A DNA stretch of 64,000 nt from Nannochloropsis oceanica (GCA_004519485.1 CP038109.1:706001-770000), one strand, 5' to 3'; shown: positions 26,330 to 37,600, counted from the first letter of the stretch. Notes: generated from the sequence alone by a model not told the origin. A program made the numbers and translations.

Positions 26330-28993
26330 CTACCCTCTACTTCTCTCCTCAAGACGCTGTCCGAGCGGCCCAAACGTCCCACTCCTCTGCTCATCCAAAG
26401 CCTGATTCGCCATCGCATCCGCCTCTGAGTTTAAGGCCCGCTCCACGTGCCTAATCTCAAACTCCGGGAAACTGTCCTTTAACTCAATCGCCTCAGCATG
26501 CAATACCTTCAGCCTCTCGTTTCTCACCTTGTACTCCCCCATAATTTGCTTCACCACCAACAGCGAATCCCCTTCCACGCACAAGCGACGGATACCCAAA
26601 GCTTTCGCCGCCCGTAACCCTTCAATCAATCCTCGGTACTCTGCCTCATTATTAGTCAAGGGCGGGTCATCACCAAACCACAACGCCAAACTCCTTACCC
26701 GCGCTTGAGAGACCTTCTCATATATCACCACACCAGCACCGCCTGGGCCGGGGTTCCCTCGTGAGCCACCATCGAATTGTAGCAAGTACTCAGCAGTAGG
26801 ATTATATACATGGGCGGAGGGTGTGTCCGCTGTCGCGCTCGTCGAGAAACCTCGACGTCCTATTCCTTCTCCTCGAGCTGCGCCAACTGCTGCTCCTGTT
26901 CCTGCTACCCTTCGTGAGGCAGCCACTGGTACAGGTGGTGGTGCGTCAATTCTCAGTCCATGCGCGCCAAATGTCCCACTTTTCTCCTCATCTAACGCTT
27001 GATTTGCCAGGGCATCCGCCACAGGGTTCATCGCCCTCCTCACATGCTTAAAACTCACATCCTCAAAGCCATCCTTCAACGCCATCGCCTCTCTATACAA
27101 GACCTCAAGCCTCTCATTCTTCACGTTGTATTCCCCGAGCATCTGCCGAATAGCCAGCAATGAATCTCCCTCCACACACACCTTTCTAATCCCCAAGTTT
27201 TTCGCCATCCTTAACCCGGCGATCAGACCCTGGTATTCCGCCTCATTATTCGTCACCGGAGGATCACTCCCCAACCACACCGCCACCCCCCTCACCTTCC
27301 TTCCCGCCCTCCCCCTTGGTGTCTTGTAAAAAACAGCAGCACCGGCTCCAGCAGGTCCGGGGTTGCCACGAGCGGCACCGTCGAAGCGTAGAATATACTC
27401 AGCTTTTGGATCGATCGGGGGAGTGGCTGCTGCTGCTGCTGCTGCTGTATCTGCTACTGCTGCTACTGCTGCCTCTACTGCTGCTGCTGCTGGTCGAGCG
27501 TCGGATATAGGAGATGCTTCCGGTGGGGGCGCAAGGGAATCCTGTTTGTTCGAAAAGGAGGAGGAGGAGGCGGAGAAGGAGGAAGAGAAGGAGGAAGAGC
27601 CAGAAGGGGGGTAGGGGGAGACTGTAGCAGTGGGTGTCAACGTAATAGAGGGAAGATGCGGGAGCACGTGGTCCCAGTCCTCGTGATTGCCCCTCAATTC
27701 AGGAACAGGTTCGACCCACCCCCCTTCCCCCGCGCCCTCGCCCTCCGCCAGATCCACCGGATGATCGTACCACACGGAAAAGGAGGGGAAATGACGGATA
27801 GACGATTGGATCTTCTGATGGGCCGCTTGCAAGCCTGCCTTGCCACGGCTCTTGCTGCTGCTGCTGCTGCTGCTGGTCTCATTCAGCGGAGTCACTCCAC
27901 ATATCTCCCGGGCCATCTGTGCCGAGGGGACGCAGACTTGCATATTTTTCAATCCGAGGGCATAGGCAGCTGCGAGACCTTCGGCAAGCACTCCATAGGT
28001 TGCTTCGCGCTGGCCAGGGCCATTCCCAATCCACGCGCGAGTGCACCATACCTTGAGAGGTTTCGGATGTTCCTTGCGGGGGGCATGTGCAGCAGCAGCA
28101 GCAGCAGTAGTAGTGGTTGTAGTCGTAGTCATAGTAGGCCTTTCTATTGTATCACCTTCCTTGGTAATATCACCTTCCGCGACCAGGAGAGGTCGGCTGG
28201 AAGGGGAGGGAGGGGAGGTGGAGGAGGGTTCGCGGGCCTCGAGCCGGATGCGCAGGACATGCAAGGCATTGCTGTCAATATGGTGAAATGCCATACTGGC
28301 TGCCTTGGCGTCGCCGCCTGGGAAGACAAGGTGGGAGTAAGCGGGGGGTTGGTCTTGGAAGGGACTTTCGGGTTGGTAAAAACTGCGGGTGCTGGTGGAT
28401 GGAGGGGGTAATGGGGTGGCAGCGGGGGCAGCGGCATTGCTGATGGCTTTCTTCGCGGTCGCGGCCAAAGAGGTGGCGCTGTGTCGCACAATTGATTTAG
28501 GTGCGTTCAAAAAAGGCGTGGGAGCGTGATGTTGCATTGGCAGCTGCGTTGAGGGGGCAAGGAAGAGAGGAGTCCAAGCCGTTCGTCGCCGGGCGCGGGC
28601 CATGTGTGCGAATGGAGCTGTCACCGTTGCCACAGCACCTGCCCTGGCACGCACCAGCACATCACTTAGCGTTAGTAGGGTCGCCATAATTATGCCACGT
28701 CGACAAAGTGGACGTTTTGGTCTTAATCGAGCCCGTAGGTGCGAGGCACCGGGTAGACTTGACAACGAGGAGGGGAAAGACGCCGCCGTGGCCGTCTTGC
28801 TTGTCATGGAAAGGCGAACGCAGGAGAAAAGACACCTAGTATCAACCAGACATCTAGCTATCAGATAACCGTGCAATACCTGTATGTAGGTGTGCGGACA
28901 AATGTGGATGTGAGTGTTTGGTAGCTGCAAGGGTATCGAGGGAGAAGGGGAAAAGGGCGAGGGTTGTTGAAGGAAGAAGTGGTGTGATGACAA
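26330..28993 (-). CDS. Multi-RNase H-fold protein (two intact RNase HI-like domains plus a decayed copy)
   Basis: The open frame is 887 aa. Met63 at 28807 is a more likely start because a basic, Ser/Ala-rich presequence follows it. Two C-terminal RNase H-like (RVT_3 type) domains start near residues 531 and 734. Each has FDG.(A/S)RGNPGP (Asp538, Asp741), TNNEAEY with the catalytic Glu, EGDSLL with the second Asp, and a terminal ADA.ANQALDE. A third, N-terminal copy (about 215-440) is recognisable from GQREATYGVLAEGLAAAYALGLKNMQVCV but lacks the first Asp and the EGDS Asp. Ser-, Ala- and Thr-rich linkers separate the parts. RNase HI cleaves the RNA strand of RNA:DNA hybrids. An organellar role is inferred from the presequence. 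No reverse transcriptase is present nearby, so this is a host-type gene. Confidence 0.88.
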   Translation of the reverse strand: MSSHHFFLQQPSPFSPSPSIPLQLPNTHIHICPHTYIQVLHGYLIARCLVDTRCLFSCVRLSMTSKTATAASFPSSLSSLPGASHLRARLRPKRPLCRRGIIMATLLTLSDVLVRARAGAVATVTAPFAHMARARRRTAWTPLFLAPSTQLPMQHHAPTPFLNAPKSIVRHSATSLAATAKKAISNAAAPAATPLPPPSTSTRSFYQPESPFQDQPPAYSHLVFPGGDAKAASMAFHHIDSNALHVLRIRLEAREPSSTSPPSPSSRPLLVAEGDITKEGDTIERPTMTTTTTTTTAAAAAAHAPRKEHPKPLKVWCTRAWIGNGPGQREATYGVLAEGLAAAYALGLKNMQVCVPSAQMAREICGVTPLNETSSSSSSSKSRGKAGLQAAHQKIQSSIRHFPSFSVWYDHPVDLAEGEGAGEGGWVEPVPELRGNHEDWDHVLPHLPSITLTPTATVSPYPPSGSSSFSSSFSASSSSFSNKQDSLAPPPEASPISDARPAAAAVEAAVAAVADTAAAAAAATPPIDPKAEYILRFDGAARGNPGPAGAGAAVFYKTPRGRAGRKVRGVAVWLGSDPPVTNNEAEYQGLIAGLRMAKNLGIRKVCVEGDSLLAIRQMLGEYNVKNERLEVLYREAMALKDGFEDVSFKHVRRAMNPVADALANQALDEEKSGTFGAHGLRIDAPPPVPVAASRRVAGTGAAVGAARGEGIGRRGFSTSATADTPSAHVYNPTAEYLLQFDGGSRGNPGPGGAGVVIYEKVSQARVRSLALWFGDDPPLTNNEAEYRGLIEGLRAAKALGIRRLCVEGDSLLVVKQIMGEYKVRNERLKVLHAEAIELKDSFPEFEIRHVERALNSEADAMANQALDEQRSGTFGPLGQRLEERSRG

Positions 28994-29191
28994 GAGGAGC
29001 TTCGCTTGCCACCAAGATCACGGACAACCTACGCCACGGTCAGCACACCCTTAGCTTCCTACAGCTCGACGTCGAAGGGGTCATTCCATCTTTGATCCCG
29101 AAATGTTACGCTAAATATGTCTTTGCCCACCGCACACTTATCGCACAGGCAGCCAAGATCTCCCACAGGCCCTCCACCTTGTCCTACTACA
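28808..29191. promoter_or_regulatory. Divergent promoter region, RNase H-fold gene / TLC gene
   Basis: Just under 400 bp separates the preferred starts of two divergent genes, so both promoters must lie here or within the 5' ends. No definite core motif was identified. Confidence 0.4.
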
Positions 29192-30533
29192 ATGTACAAG
29201 GACTTGCTCTCCGGCCTCACCCGCTTCTACACGGCGGAGGCCATCGACGGGGAGGCCCTATTTGGCATGCCGTTGCCCTTGGCACTGGGGTATGGGCTGC
29301 TGTGCACAATGTCCTTTTTTGGGAGTGGGATGGTGTTGCGCCAGGTCTCGGCTACCTATCGGCGCTTGCCCAAGCAGGCCCGCACGGACTGGGACAACCG
29401 CATGGTGGCTTTAGGTACGTGGATAACGGGAGAGGGATGATCATTTGCGGTGTTTCGAGGTTATTGTGTGTGTGTTTGTACTAATGTAAATAGGTTGGAT
29501 TGCTGCCACGCGTCACGCTGACGTACCCCCCTCTTCTTCCGGGATGTGCGCGCTTTGTCGTAATGGCACGCGGCAATGCTGCATACCATGCTGCATCCTT
29601 TTCATACCATCGCCAAGACTCACCAAATCCGCCATTCTCCTTCCTCCCCTACTTCTTCTTTCACCCCGTCAAATAAATAAAATAAAATAAAACAGGTCAT
29701 GCCCTCATTATGAGCTACCGGGCCTTTCGGTACTGGATCGTGCTCAAGCCTCTCTTCGGCCACGACTTCTCCGCCATTAAAATCTCCCCCGTCTTGGACA
29801 TTTACGAGAAGGACACCATGCGCATCATGACCGGTTATATGCTTTATGATTTGGTGGTTGAAATTGTCACTCCAGCCGTGTATGACTATGCGGTCCTGTT
29901 CCACCACGTGGCAGGCTTGCTCTCCCACTGGCACACGCTGCAAACTGAAGACGTGGCCTCCGGGTGGTACACGATGATGGTTTACCTGGCCGAGGGGTCC
30001 ACACCCATCCTTCACGCGGCGTGGATGATGAATACTGTGGGGCTTGCGGACGGCCTGGCCTTCAAGCTGTTGACGCTGGCGTTGCTCGTGGCGTTCTTTG
30101 TGGTGCGCATTCTAGTCTCGCCTCTATTAGCCTACACATACCTGGCCCCGGCCAATCGCCACTTGTACGACGGCCGGGACGGGGTCTTTTACTTCCAGCT
30201 GTGCATCGTCTTTGCCTTTGCTGGGTTGAACTTCTTCTGGTTCTACAAGTTGTTAACCTTGGTATACCGGTACGTTTTTGGGGTTCTCTTTTTTGACCTC
30301 CCTCCCTCTCTCCCTCCTTCCCTTGGTTTAATCCTCCTTCTTGAGCCGGAAGGAAACTTCCAATTGTAAGACCCATCAGTCACTTACTCACGCCCTACCT
30401 TCCCCCTCCCTCCCTCTCTCCCTCTCTCCCTGTCTACAGCAAAGCCAGAGGCATCAAGAGCCCCATGACCTCGCCCGTCAAGCGACGACAAGAACCTTCT
30501 TACTCATCAGGTAAATCCAAAAAGGCCGCATAG
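29192..30533 (+). CDS. TLC-domain (TRAM/LAG1/CLN8) ER membrane protein, three exons
   Basis: Exons 29192-29414, 29696-30269 and 30440-30533 join in frame to 296 aa. Introns of 281 and 170 bp have donors ttag|gtacgt and accg|gtacgt and acceptors aacag| and ctacag|, the second after a CT-rich tract. Exon 2 holds the TLC core: ISPVLDIYEKDTMRIMTGYM, LFHHVAGLLSHW with paired histidines, and STPILHAAWMMNTVGL, among about six TM helices. The C-terminus is GKSKKAA, a dilysine KKxx ER-retrieval signal that appears only when exon 3 is used. TLC proteins include ceramide synthases and TLCD/TMEM56-type membrane-lipid regulators. No ceramide-synthase Lag1 motif is obvious, so a TLCD-like role is the better guess. 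An in-frame Met at 29117 is a possible longer start. Confidence 0.88.
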
Positions 30534-31203
30534 CACCCAGAAAAAAAAGGAACGGAAGGATGATTTGTGTCCATAAAAAATGGATGGGGGCGGAGAAGTG
30601 AAATGCTATAAAGTATCAGGAAGCAGATTGAGGAGGAAGAGGTGTGTTGATGGATGGACGGGAGGGAGGAAGGGAGGAAAGGTGTCGCACCCACTCGTTA
30701 TGCTCAAAAGAAGGTAGAGAAGAACACGATTGGGGACCAGGAGAGCGAAATAAGTAGATAATCAACATAAAGATAAAAATGCGGAAAAAGAGGAGGTGGA
30801 TAAGGAGGATTTGGAGATTGTACATAGACCATTCATTCTTTTGTGTCGTTCTTCCTCTGCGTCCCTCTTTTTGATACCTCCTTCCACTCTCTCTGTCTCT
30901 CTGCCTTTCTCTCTCTCCATCTCCCTCCCGCTCTCCCTCTCACTTGCTCCATTTTAATTAACCTTTTATTTCCTTATGCTTTATTTCATTGTCTGACATG
31001 CGTGCTCCTCAGGCACGCACCCACGCCAACGCAAAAAAAAATCCCTTCCTTCTTCCCTCCGCGCCTCTCCTATTTAAACACGTCCTTCCTTACCCACTGT
31101 CACAAAACAAAAATCAAAAATGCTCTACCATCTCTCTCTCCCTCTCTCCTTCCCTCCCTCCCTCCTTCCCTCTATCCCTCTCTCCCTCCTTCCATCCCCT
31201 CCC
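30534..31203. other. Intergenic region between convergent genes
   Basis: Both flanking genes end here (TLC on +, carrier on -), so it should hold two 3' UTRs. Plus-strand CT-rich tracts run around 30880-30950 and 31125-31200. No coding region is supported. Confidence 0.5.
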
Positions 31204-33201
31204 TTACGACTTCGCGGGCTGGGGAGTTGGACACCCGTAGATTTTTTCGTACACTACAGACGTCAACGTCTTCATCAAGGCTAAGGCGGGAGGGAGGGCG
31301 GGAGGGAGGGCGGGCGGGAGGGAGGGAGGGAGGGAGAATTGAGTAGAATGTTTTCGCGGTGACTCCTATTTGAATCAATCTTCCCCTCCCTTCTAGCCTC
31401 CCTCCCTCCCTCCTTCTCCTCCTCACCAGTCGTCAAGGCCACGTGCAGCGTGCGGGCCACGAAACCCTTAGTCGCAAATCCGGCCACTCGCTCCCACCCT
31501 CCCTGCTTAAACTCTGCCTGAAAGGTCGCCAGCACCGACACCTGCTGCCCGGCCTTGCTCGCCTGCTGGATCTGGGCTACCATCACATCGAGTGGGAGAG
31601 TCAAGAGAGAGGACAGGCCCCCGCCAATCAGAGACGCCGCCAGCTTCTCGTGATTCGACAACACATAGGTCGCATCCCCCTTCTTGAAGAGGTAATCTTC
31701 GGAAATTACGGCGAAATAAAACCGAGTCCCCCAGTCCGCAACGCGCTTCAGAGAGAAGGTCAGGCTCCCCTTCATCAACGCTGCCAAACCTTCCTTCTGG
31801 ATGACCTTGAAGCCCACGCGGGCGGATTGCTTGCTGGTCTCCCACATGCTCATGCGTTCGCGAAAGATCGGATCGGTCATGACCCGGGTCTGGTGAGAGA
31901 GGGGGAAGAAAGGGAGGGAAGAGGGGAGGGAGAGAGGGAGAAAGGACCGGACTGGACGTGATTGCCAACGACCAGACATGATAGTTTGAGACAGGACCAT
32001 CAAACACATACCTTAAGCAATAACGTTGGGCTGAGCACCATCCCCTGAAACCCTCCAGCGATGCCGCCCGCCATCGTCTCAGCCACCAAGGGGCTCAGTT
32101 CTCCTCGCTCCACCAAAGGCGCCACCGGCCCTAAGGCCAAGGCATGTGCCCCTCCAAATACCGCGCCTGGATGAGGGAAAGAGGGAGGGAGGGAGGGAGG
32201 GAGGGAGGGAGGGAGGAGTGGAACCAAATCGGCAGGCAGGGGAAGACATTATTGCCCACCTTTTCGCTTTCACATGATGCAAAATCCCATCCCCCTAGTC
32301 CTCCTTGCATGCACATCTACATACGTACATACACACCTACACACGTACCTTTGGCAATCGCCTGAATGGAGCCCCAAGGAAAGAACCCGTCCCACACACC
32401 AACCACGCCCTTCTCGCGCATGATCCCCTGGACCAGCTGCAGGTACGAGCCTTGCTTGGTTTGTTTCAAGACTTTTGTGAATTCAAGGAAGTGGCCGATA
32501 CTGAATTCGTATATCCAGGCCACGGTGCCACTGACGAGGAACTAGGACAAGGGGGGGAGGAAGGAAGGGGGCAAGGGGGGCGAGAAGCAGGAGGAGGGTT
32601 AAAAAGATAGACTGAAGATGAGAGTTTCTGTAAGTGTAAGGTCCTGTTGATGGGATTGTGGGGGGTTTGGAGAAGCGTGTTTCAAATTGCTTGAATTGAT
32701 CGTTGGTCGTTGATAGAGTGTTCAGACTAAGCGGTATGTTGAGGTGGAAGGAAGAGGTGTGAAGACGCGCCTTGCATCACCGACAAGGTCTGCAAGCAGG
32801 TTTGAAAGGCTACCTCTTTAACTCTCAGCTCACATGCGAACATGAATATACTTTACAGTTTGTGTGTCAAATAAAATTGTTTTGTTTGCTCACCTTTCTA
32901 AATGTACTCTCCTGTTGCGGCGACGACGGAGCAGCGGCCGGGCTGAGGGCGAGCAGGGAGGGCAACGGCAGCAGCACCAGTGGTGTACAGAGGCTGCGGG
33001 TCCCAATTACCATGCTGGATACTTGCTCGGTCGGGCTGCATGGGGGTACAAAAAGGACGTTAGAGATAGTGTCTATGAGCCTCATCTGAGCGCTCGCCAG
33101 GGTGAGGCTACGTACCTGAAGTGCTGCTGCTGATGCTGCGACTGCGACGAGAAAGGCATATCAGCCGGCTGGGCTAGGAGGTGGACGATGTTGGGAAGCA
33201 T
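31204..33201 (-). CDS. Mitochondrial carrier family (SLC25-like) protein, six exons
   Basis: Model on the minus strand: 33116-33201, 32894-33035, 32349-32541, 32012-32166, 31427-31889, 31204-31280, giving 371 aa with compatible phases and GT/AG borders throughout (donors gtacgt, gtgagc, gtacgt, gtatgt, gtgagg). Carrier features: FLVSGTVAWIYEF then HFLEFTKVLKQTKQG in repeat 1; ETMAGGIAGGFQGMVLSPTL in repeat 2; LIGGGLSSLLTLPLDVMVAQ, a clear PxD signature, in repeat 3; and a C-terminus ALMKTLTSVVYEKIYG. The first two exons encode a Gln/Pro/Leu-rich leader and are the least certain; Met in exon 2 (33013) is an alternative start. The substrate cannot be inferred. Introns 3 and 5 carry (CCCT)n-type tracts before the acceptor. 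It is head-to-head with a second carrier gene. Confidence 0.82.
31282..31341. repeat. GGGA/GGGC-type microsatellite at a carrier acceptor
   Basis: A run of ggga and gggc units. Read on the minus strand it is a CCCT/CCCG tract leading straight into the ttag acceptor of the final carrier exon at 31280. Confidence 0.85.
32176..32216. repeat. (GGGA)n microsatellite within a carrier intron
   Basis: About ten GGGA units. On the transcribed minus strand this is a TCCC tract ending just before the acceptor of the exon at 32166, so it doubles as the polypyrimidine tract. Confidence 0.85.
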
Positions 33202-33499
33202 GCTGGCGAGGAGCGGTCGTGGCGGACCAAGCACTGCGTGTGTGGTGTGTGAATTGTGGGAGTCAATTTTGCTCCGCAGGAGGCCCCTTCCGTTACTGGC
33301 CTCTTCAGGCGGGCGCCGCCGGCGAGTTCAAGCGCACTCACTGCCCTCACCGGTGACATCACAGCTAGAATTGACCTTCTTCCATGCACACGCCCATCCA
33401 CACAACATAGGCAATGCCACAACATGTGCTTGCTTGAATGGGCAGCTGCTCGAACCAGTAGCCAAAAGCAGAAAGGTCCTCCGACCTCCCACCCCGGTC

Positions 33500-34474
33500 A
33501 TGCCGTCCGTGCCCGCAACAGCCCCACCATCAACGTCCAAGGCTCAGGAGGAGGCGTACGACGATGATGGCGCGCTCACCGAGGCGGGGCTCGTACGAGC
33601 CGCCATTCGGAGCAGCATCAGCATCTATCGAAGTATCTTGTTCGGGAGCTTTCCCCGCCGCGTGCCGCTCAGATCGGTGGCCAAAGTCACAGATCAAGCG
33701 TCGACGGCATGGGAGACATACTCATTTCTCAGGGGCTCGCACAAAGAAGTCGTTACGGAGAGTAAGCAGCTGCAGCAAAAGCAGAAGGAAGGTCATGGAG
33801 GGGCCGTTTGGCGCAAGGCCCAAGTCTTTGGACACACACTGCGAGGGGCGCTACCACCCTTGATCAAGAGTGGGTTTCTTGGAACTGCCGTCTTTGAATT
33901 GTACGAATCAACCAAGGACATGATGGATGATGCAATAGGTTTTGATCCGGACGGTGAGGCTGAGGCAGCGACGAGCACGTGGAAGGGCACGATTTTTCTG
34001 TCGTCGACGGCGGTGGTGTGTGGAGGGCTAGCAGGGGCGTGTCATGGGGTGATGTATGTGGGATGGGAGCATGGACGACAGTTGATGGACTCACGATATG
34101 CTGTGACGAATGTGTGGGGAGGTACTGCCTTTGCACACTCCCTTGCGCATGCGTCATTGTTCGGTTCATTTGAGGTTATGAAGGATGCTCTCCTTTTCTT
34201 GACGGGGGCGCGGCATGAGGAACCGCTGGGGGTAGCCATGGTGGGGCTTGCCGGTGGGTTGGCTGGGCTGTGTGAAGAGGCAGTGTCACATTTGACCCCG
34301 CATTGGGAAGTTGAGGGAGTGGGGAGTTTGAAGGTGGCGATCCGACGGCATGGTATGCCTCAATTACGCGCCATTTCCGCAGGGGCCCTTCCGACGAGCT
34401 TGGGGTTTTTGGCGTGGGAGTATGGACGGAGCCAGGTGTTGAGACAGGCGGGGGAGAACGAAGAGGAAGGCTGA
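33500..34474 (+). CDS. Divergent mitochondrial carrier-like membrane protein
   Basis: From the Met at 33500 the protein is 324 aa, a normal carrier length. The open frame extends to an ATG at 33188, but that start would overlap the opposite gene's first codons and adds a compositionally odd leader. Carrier-like features: regularly spaced TM pairs; SGFLGTAVFELYES at the end of one repeat; VCGGLAGACHGVMYVGWEHG and VGLAGGLAGLCEEAVSHL at repeat starts; and ALPTSLGFLAWEYGRSQV, a typical C-terminal carrier ending. The PxD/ExxK motifs are mostly eroded, so transport activity is uncertain. It is divergently paired with another carrier gene and convergent with the SNF2 gene 210 bp downstream. An upstream spliced exon cannot be excluded. 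Confidence 0.72.
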   Translation: MPSVPATAPPSTSKAQEEAYDDDGALTEAGLVRAAIRSSISIYRSILFGSFPRRVPLRSVAKVTDQASTAWETYSFLRGSHKEVVTESKQLQQKQKEGHGGAVWRKAQVFGHTLRGALPPLIKSGFLGTAVFELYESTKDMMDDAIGFDPDGEAEAATSTWKGTIFLSSTAVVCGGLAGACHGVMYVGWEHGRQLMDSRYAVTNVWGGTAFAHSLAHASLFGSFEVMKDALLFLTGARHEEPLGVAMVGLAGGLAGLCEEAVSHLTPHWEVEGVGSLKVAIRRHGMPQLRAISAGALPTSLGFLAWEYGRSQVLRQAGENEEEG

Positions 34475-34684
34475 TAAAGGATTGCATGTACTTATAAGAA
34501 GAAGCGGCTTGCCGGTAAAGTTTGTAACCAAGCAGCTTTAAAGTAAATCAATTGCATGGACTCGCCTGGTGAATAGACTTTGAACTTATTTCTTCTTTAC
34601 TTGAGTGCTGGCTTTTTGGTCATTTACAGTCCTATGTCATCATCCTGCACTCGTATACCCACAATGTACACTACGAATACATCT

Positions 34685-37600
34685 TTATAATCGTTGTTTC
34701 TTTTTCTGCTGCACCGCCGCCTTCTTGCCCTCCTCCTTCGTCTCCTTACCTTCACAGTTCAATTTTTTCGTGTGCTTGTGCCGGGCATGACCCCACCCAC
34801 GCTTTTGCCAGCACATATCCATCCTCTCATCCGTGTCACTGTTGCTATCTTCAGGTTCCTCTTTCTGCTTGTAATTGCAATTCTCGTCCTCCGTTTTTTC
34901 CTCGTCCACGTTCCCGTCTTCTTTCCCCTCCATCCAAAGCAGCTCAGGCTTCCAAAACCCTTTCAGCTTCCTCTCCTCCTTCTTTCCAGGCTCCTCATTC
35001 TCCCCCATCTCCTTCTCCTGCTTTCTCTCCTTCCTCTCATTCATTTCCTTTATATCGTCACCCTCTTTCTCCCACTGCCCCGTCCCAGGCAGCTCAGATT
35101 TCAAGGATTCTTTCGGCTTCTTCTCCATCTTCTTCGGAGCCCTTTTCCTCCCTTTTTCCTTCACATTACCCTTCCTTTCTTCCTCCATCTCTTCCTCAAT
35201 CTGCTCCTCTTTCATGATTTTATTCACCTGCGTCATCTCCCATTCCTCCTTCCTCACTTCCTCTACTCTCCTCTGCCGTGCGCTCTTCTTTCTCCCCAGC
35301 CCGAGGCGACGCTGTTCCTTGGTTACCTCATAATGACATAACACACACAACGCCCGTCCATTAGTGATATCGCACAACCCCCCTCCCTCCGAGACCATCT
35401 CGATATGATCCGCATTCCAGACATATCCCTCCTTAGGGTCCCTCACCAGCCTCGCCAACAAGGCAGGCCTCTCCACTATCATGGGGACATCTTCCAGAAC
35501 CGCCGCCTCCCTTGCCTTCAGGCACGCGAACCCTTTCACTCGCTCCAACAACCTCAATGTGTCCAACCCACACATCTCGCACACACCCCTGTCCCTCCTC
35601 CTCACCTGCCGCCGAAACCCCCCCTGTGACAAACACGAAAAATATGCCAAACAATCTGCGGAGCACACAAGATCCTGCAACGTCTTGGGCCCCCCCGGAA
35701 CCCGCATCACTCTTCCGCAACAGAAGCACAACGGTTCATGCGTCTCTAAATCCAACGGCTGGTAAATGCTCTTTTGTTTGTACAAACCAAATCTCACCAT
35801 CACATGTCTCGTCAGACTGCTATGCCTCGAAGGGTCGAACAACTCTCTGCTCGTCAGATGCCGTCGATACCCAAGAGCCGGATCCCGAAGCGACAACATC
35901 CTCGGAGGCATTTCTCCCTTCTGCCCTCCCTTCCTTCCCCTTTCCTGTGCAGTCGACCGGTGCAAACGAAGCCATTCGAGCAAACCACCATCGACAGGTT
36001 GGAGTACGTACCCATAGACTTGGTTGCGTATACGAGCGCTTTGTTTTAGGAACTGTGTGAGGAGCTTCAGCAGTTGCCATTTTTCTCCAGGTGCGACTTG
36101 GGTGTAAAGAGGTAGGCCTTCCAAAATTATTTCTTCAGCGCGGGCACGGATTTGCCGGAGGAGGGGGAGGGAGGAAAGAGCGGCTTCAGCATCATTGATC
36201 AGGTGGTGGTAGTCGATAGGATCGACGTGGACACCGAGGGGCTTCTTCCCGTCTGGACTTTCGTGGAGATGGACCCAGCCGGTGTGCTTACTGACTTCGA
36301 ACCAGAGATTTCGAAGAATTGTATAAGGAGGTGCTTTTCCCTCGTCATCACTCGCAAGCCTCTCTATGTTCTCATCATTCTGGTGCTGTTCCTCGTCCTC
36401 TTCATTTAGCCCCGCCCCACCTTTGCTGGAAGAAAGTAATTGGCCGTGTTCAGCCCCTTCCGGATGCCTCTTCATCTCTTCCACTTCTACTGGCGCTGGT
36501 TCTAATCCTCGTTGTTCATCTCCCTGTTCTTCTCCTTCACATCCTTCGTCCACAGTCGCATCATCGTCGAGGCCACTGGTACCAGGATGTGCCAACACCA
36601 CGCTCTTCTCCTTCTCCTTGTCCTCCTCCTCGACCTCGTCTCTGCCCTCCTGCGTCATGCCCCCCTCAGCCTCCAACTCACGTTCGTACTCCAGGCAGAT
36701 CCCACGGCCAGCAAGAGGAGGAGAAGAGGGAAAATGAAGCAGGGAATTGGAAGGAGGAGGGTTTGAACCGATACCACCAACACCGTCACCGGCGAGCACT
36801 GCCAGCCCGTCTCCAGGGACAAGCGGAGAAGGGGGGGCAGTCACAGCAGTAACATTGTCTCCAGCAAGCATCGCCGCTCCGATGGCAGGGAGACAGAGAG
36901 AGGCAGGAAGAAGAGAGGGGGATGGAGCTGTCCTTGAAGGCGGCTCGGTTGCTGTCGACGCTGCCGGATCTTTTGCGTCGTAGGCGCTCAGGTTAGGAAA
37001 AGGAGGCACATGCGGCACTTTCGCTATCTCGTGATCCTGCTTCTGTAGCTCCTCATCTTTTTCATCCGAGCCAACCTGTCGACCACCACGCAAGGAAGTA
37101 GGAGGAGTGTACGAAGACCGATCCACCACAACATCCTCCCTCTCCCCCTTCTCCTGCGTGTCCCTCTTCCTCCACCTCCCGCATCCTCCCCCCCCTTCCA
37201 CCTGGGTATGGTGATGCACAAATCCCTTTTGCAAAAGCCCCTTATTGGTCTTAGGATCCAGTGGCTGCGACATTGATGCTTTTAACTCCTGTACCCGAGC
37301 CACCTCCAGCTCTTCCGCCTTCTCCCTCGAGTTAACGACCGCAGTATTCTCTCTCAACAGCCTTCTCATGTTCTCCCAGACTATATCTTCCAAACTACCC
37401 GGCGGCAAAACCAAATAATACACCTGAACCCTTTCCCTCTGTCCCCTCCGGTGTAAGCGATCTTCGGCTTGCCGGAGCCAGGAGGGGGAGTTGGGCAGCT
37501 CGACGAAGATGGCGGTTGAGGCTGCCGCTAGGTCCAATCCTACCCCTCCGGCAGTGATCCCGATCAGGGCCACTCGACAAAAAGGGTCGTGTGTAAAGCG

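Noticed and set aside
26330-28993. RNase H domains as the remnant of a retroelement
   Set aside because: No reverse transcriptase, integrase or terminal repeat is nearby; tandem RVT_3-type domains occur in ordinary host genes.
33188-33499. N-terminal extension of the plus carrier-like gene
   Set aside because: It would overlap the opposite gene's start and gives a Cys/Arg/His-rich leader unlike a carrier; the Met at 33500 yields a normal length.
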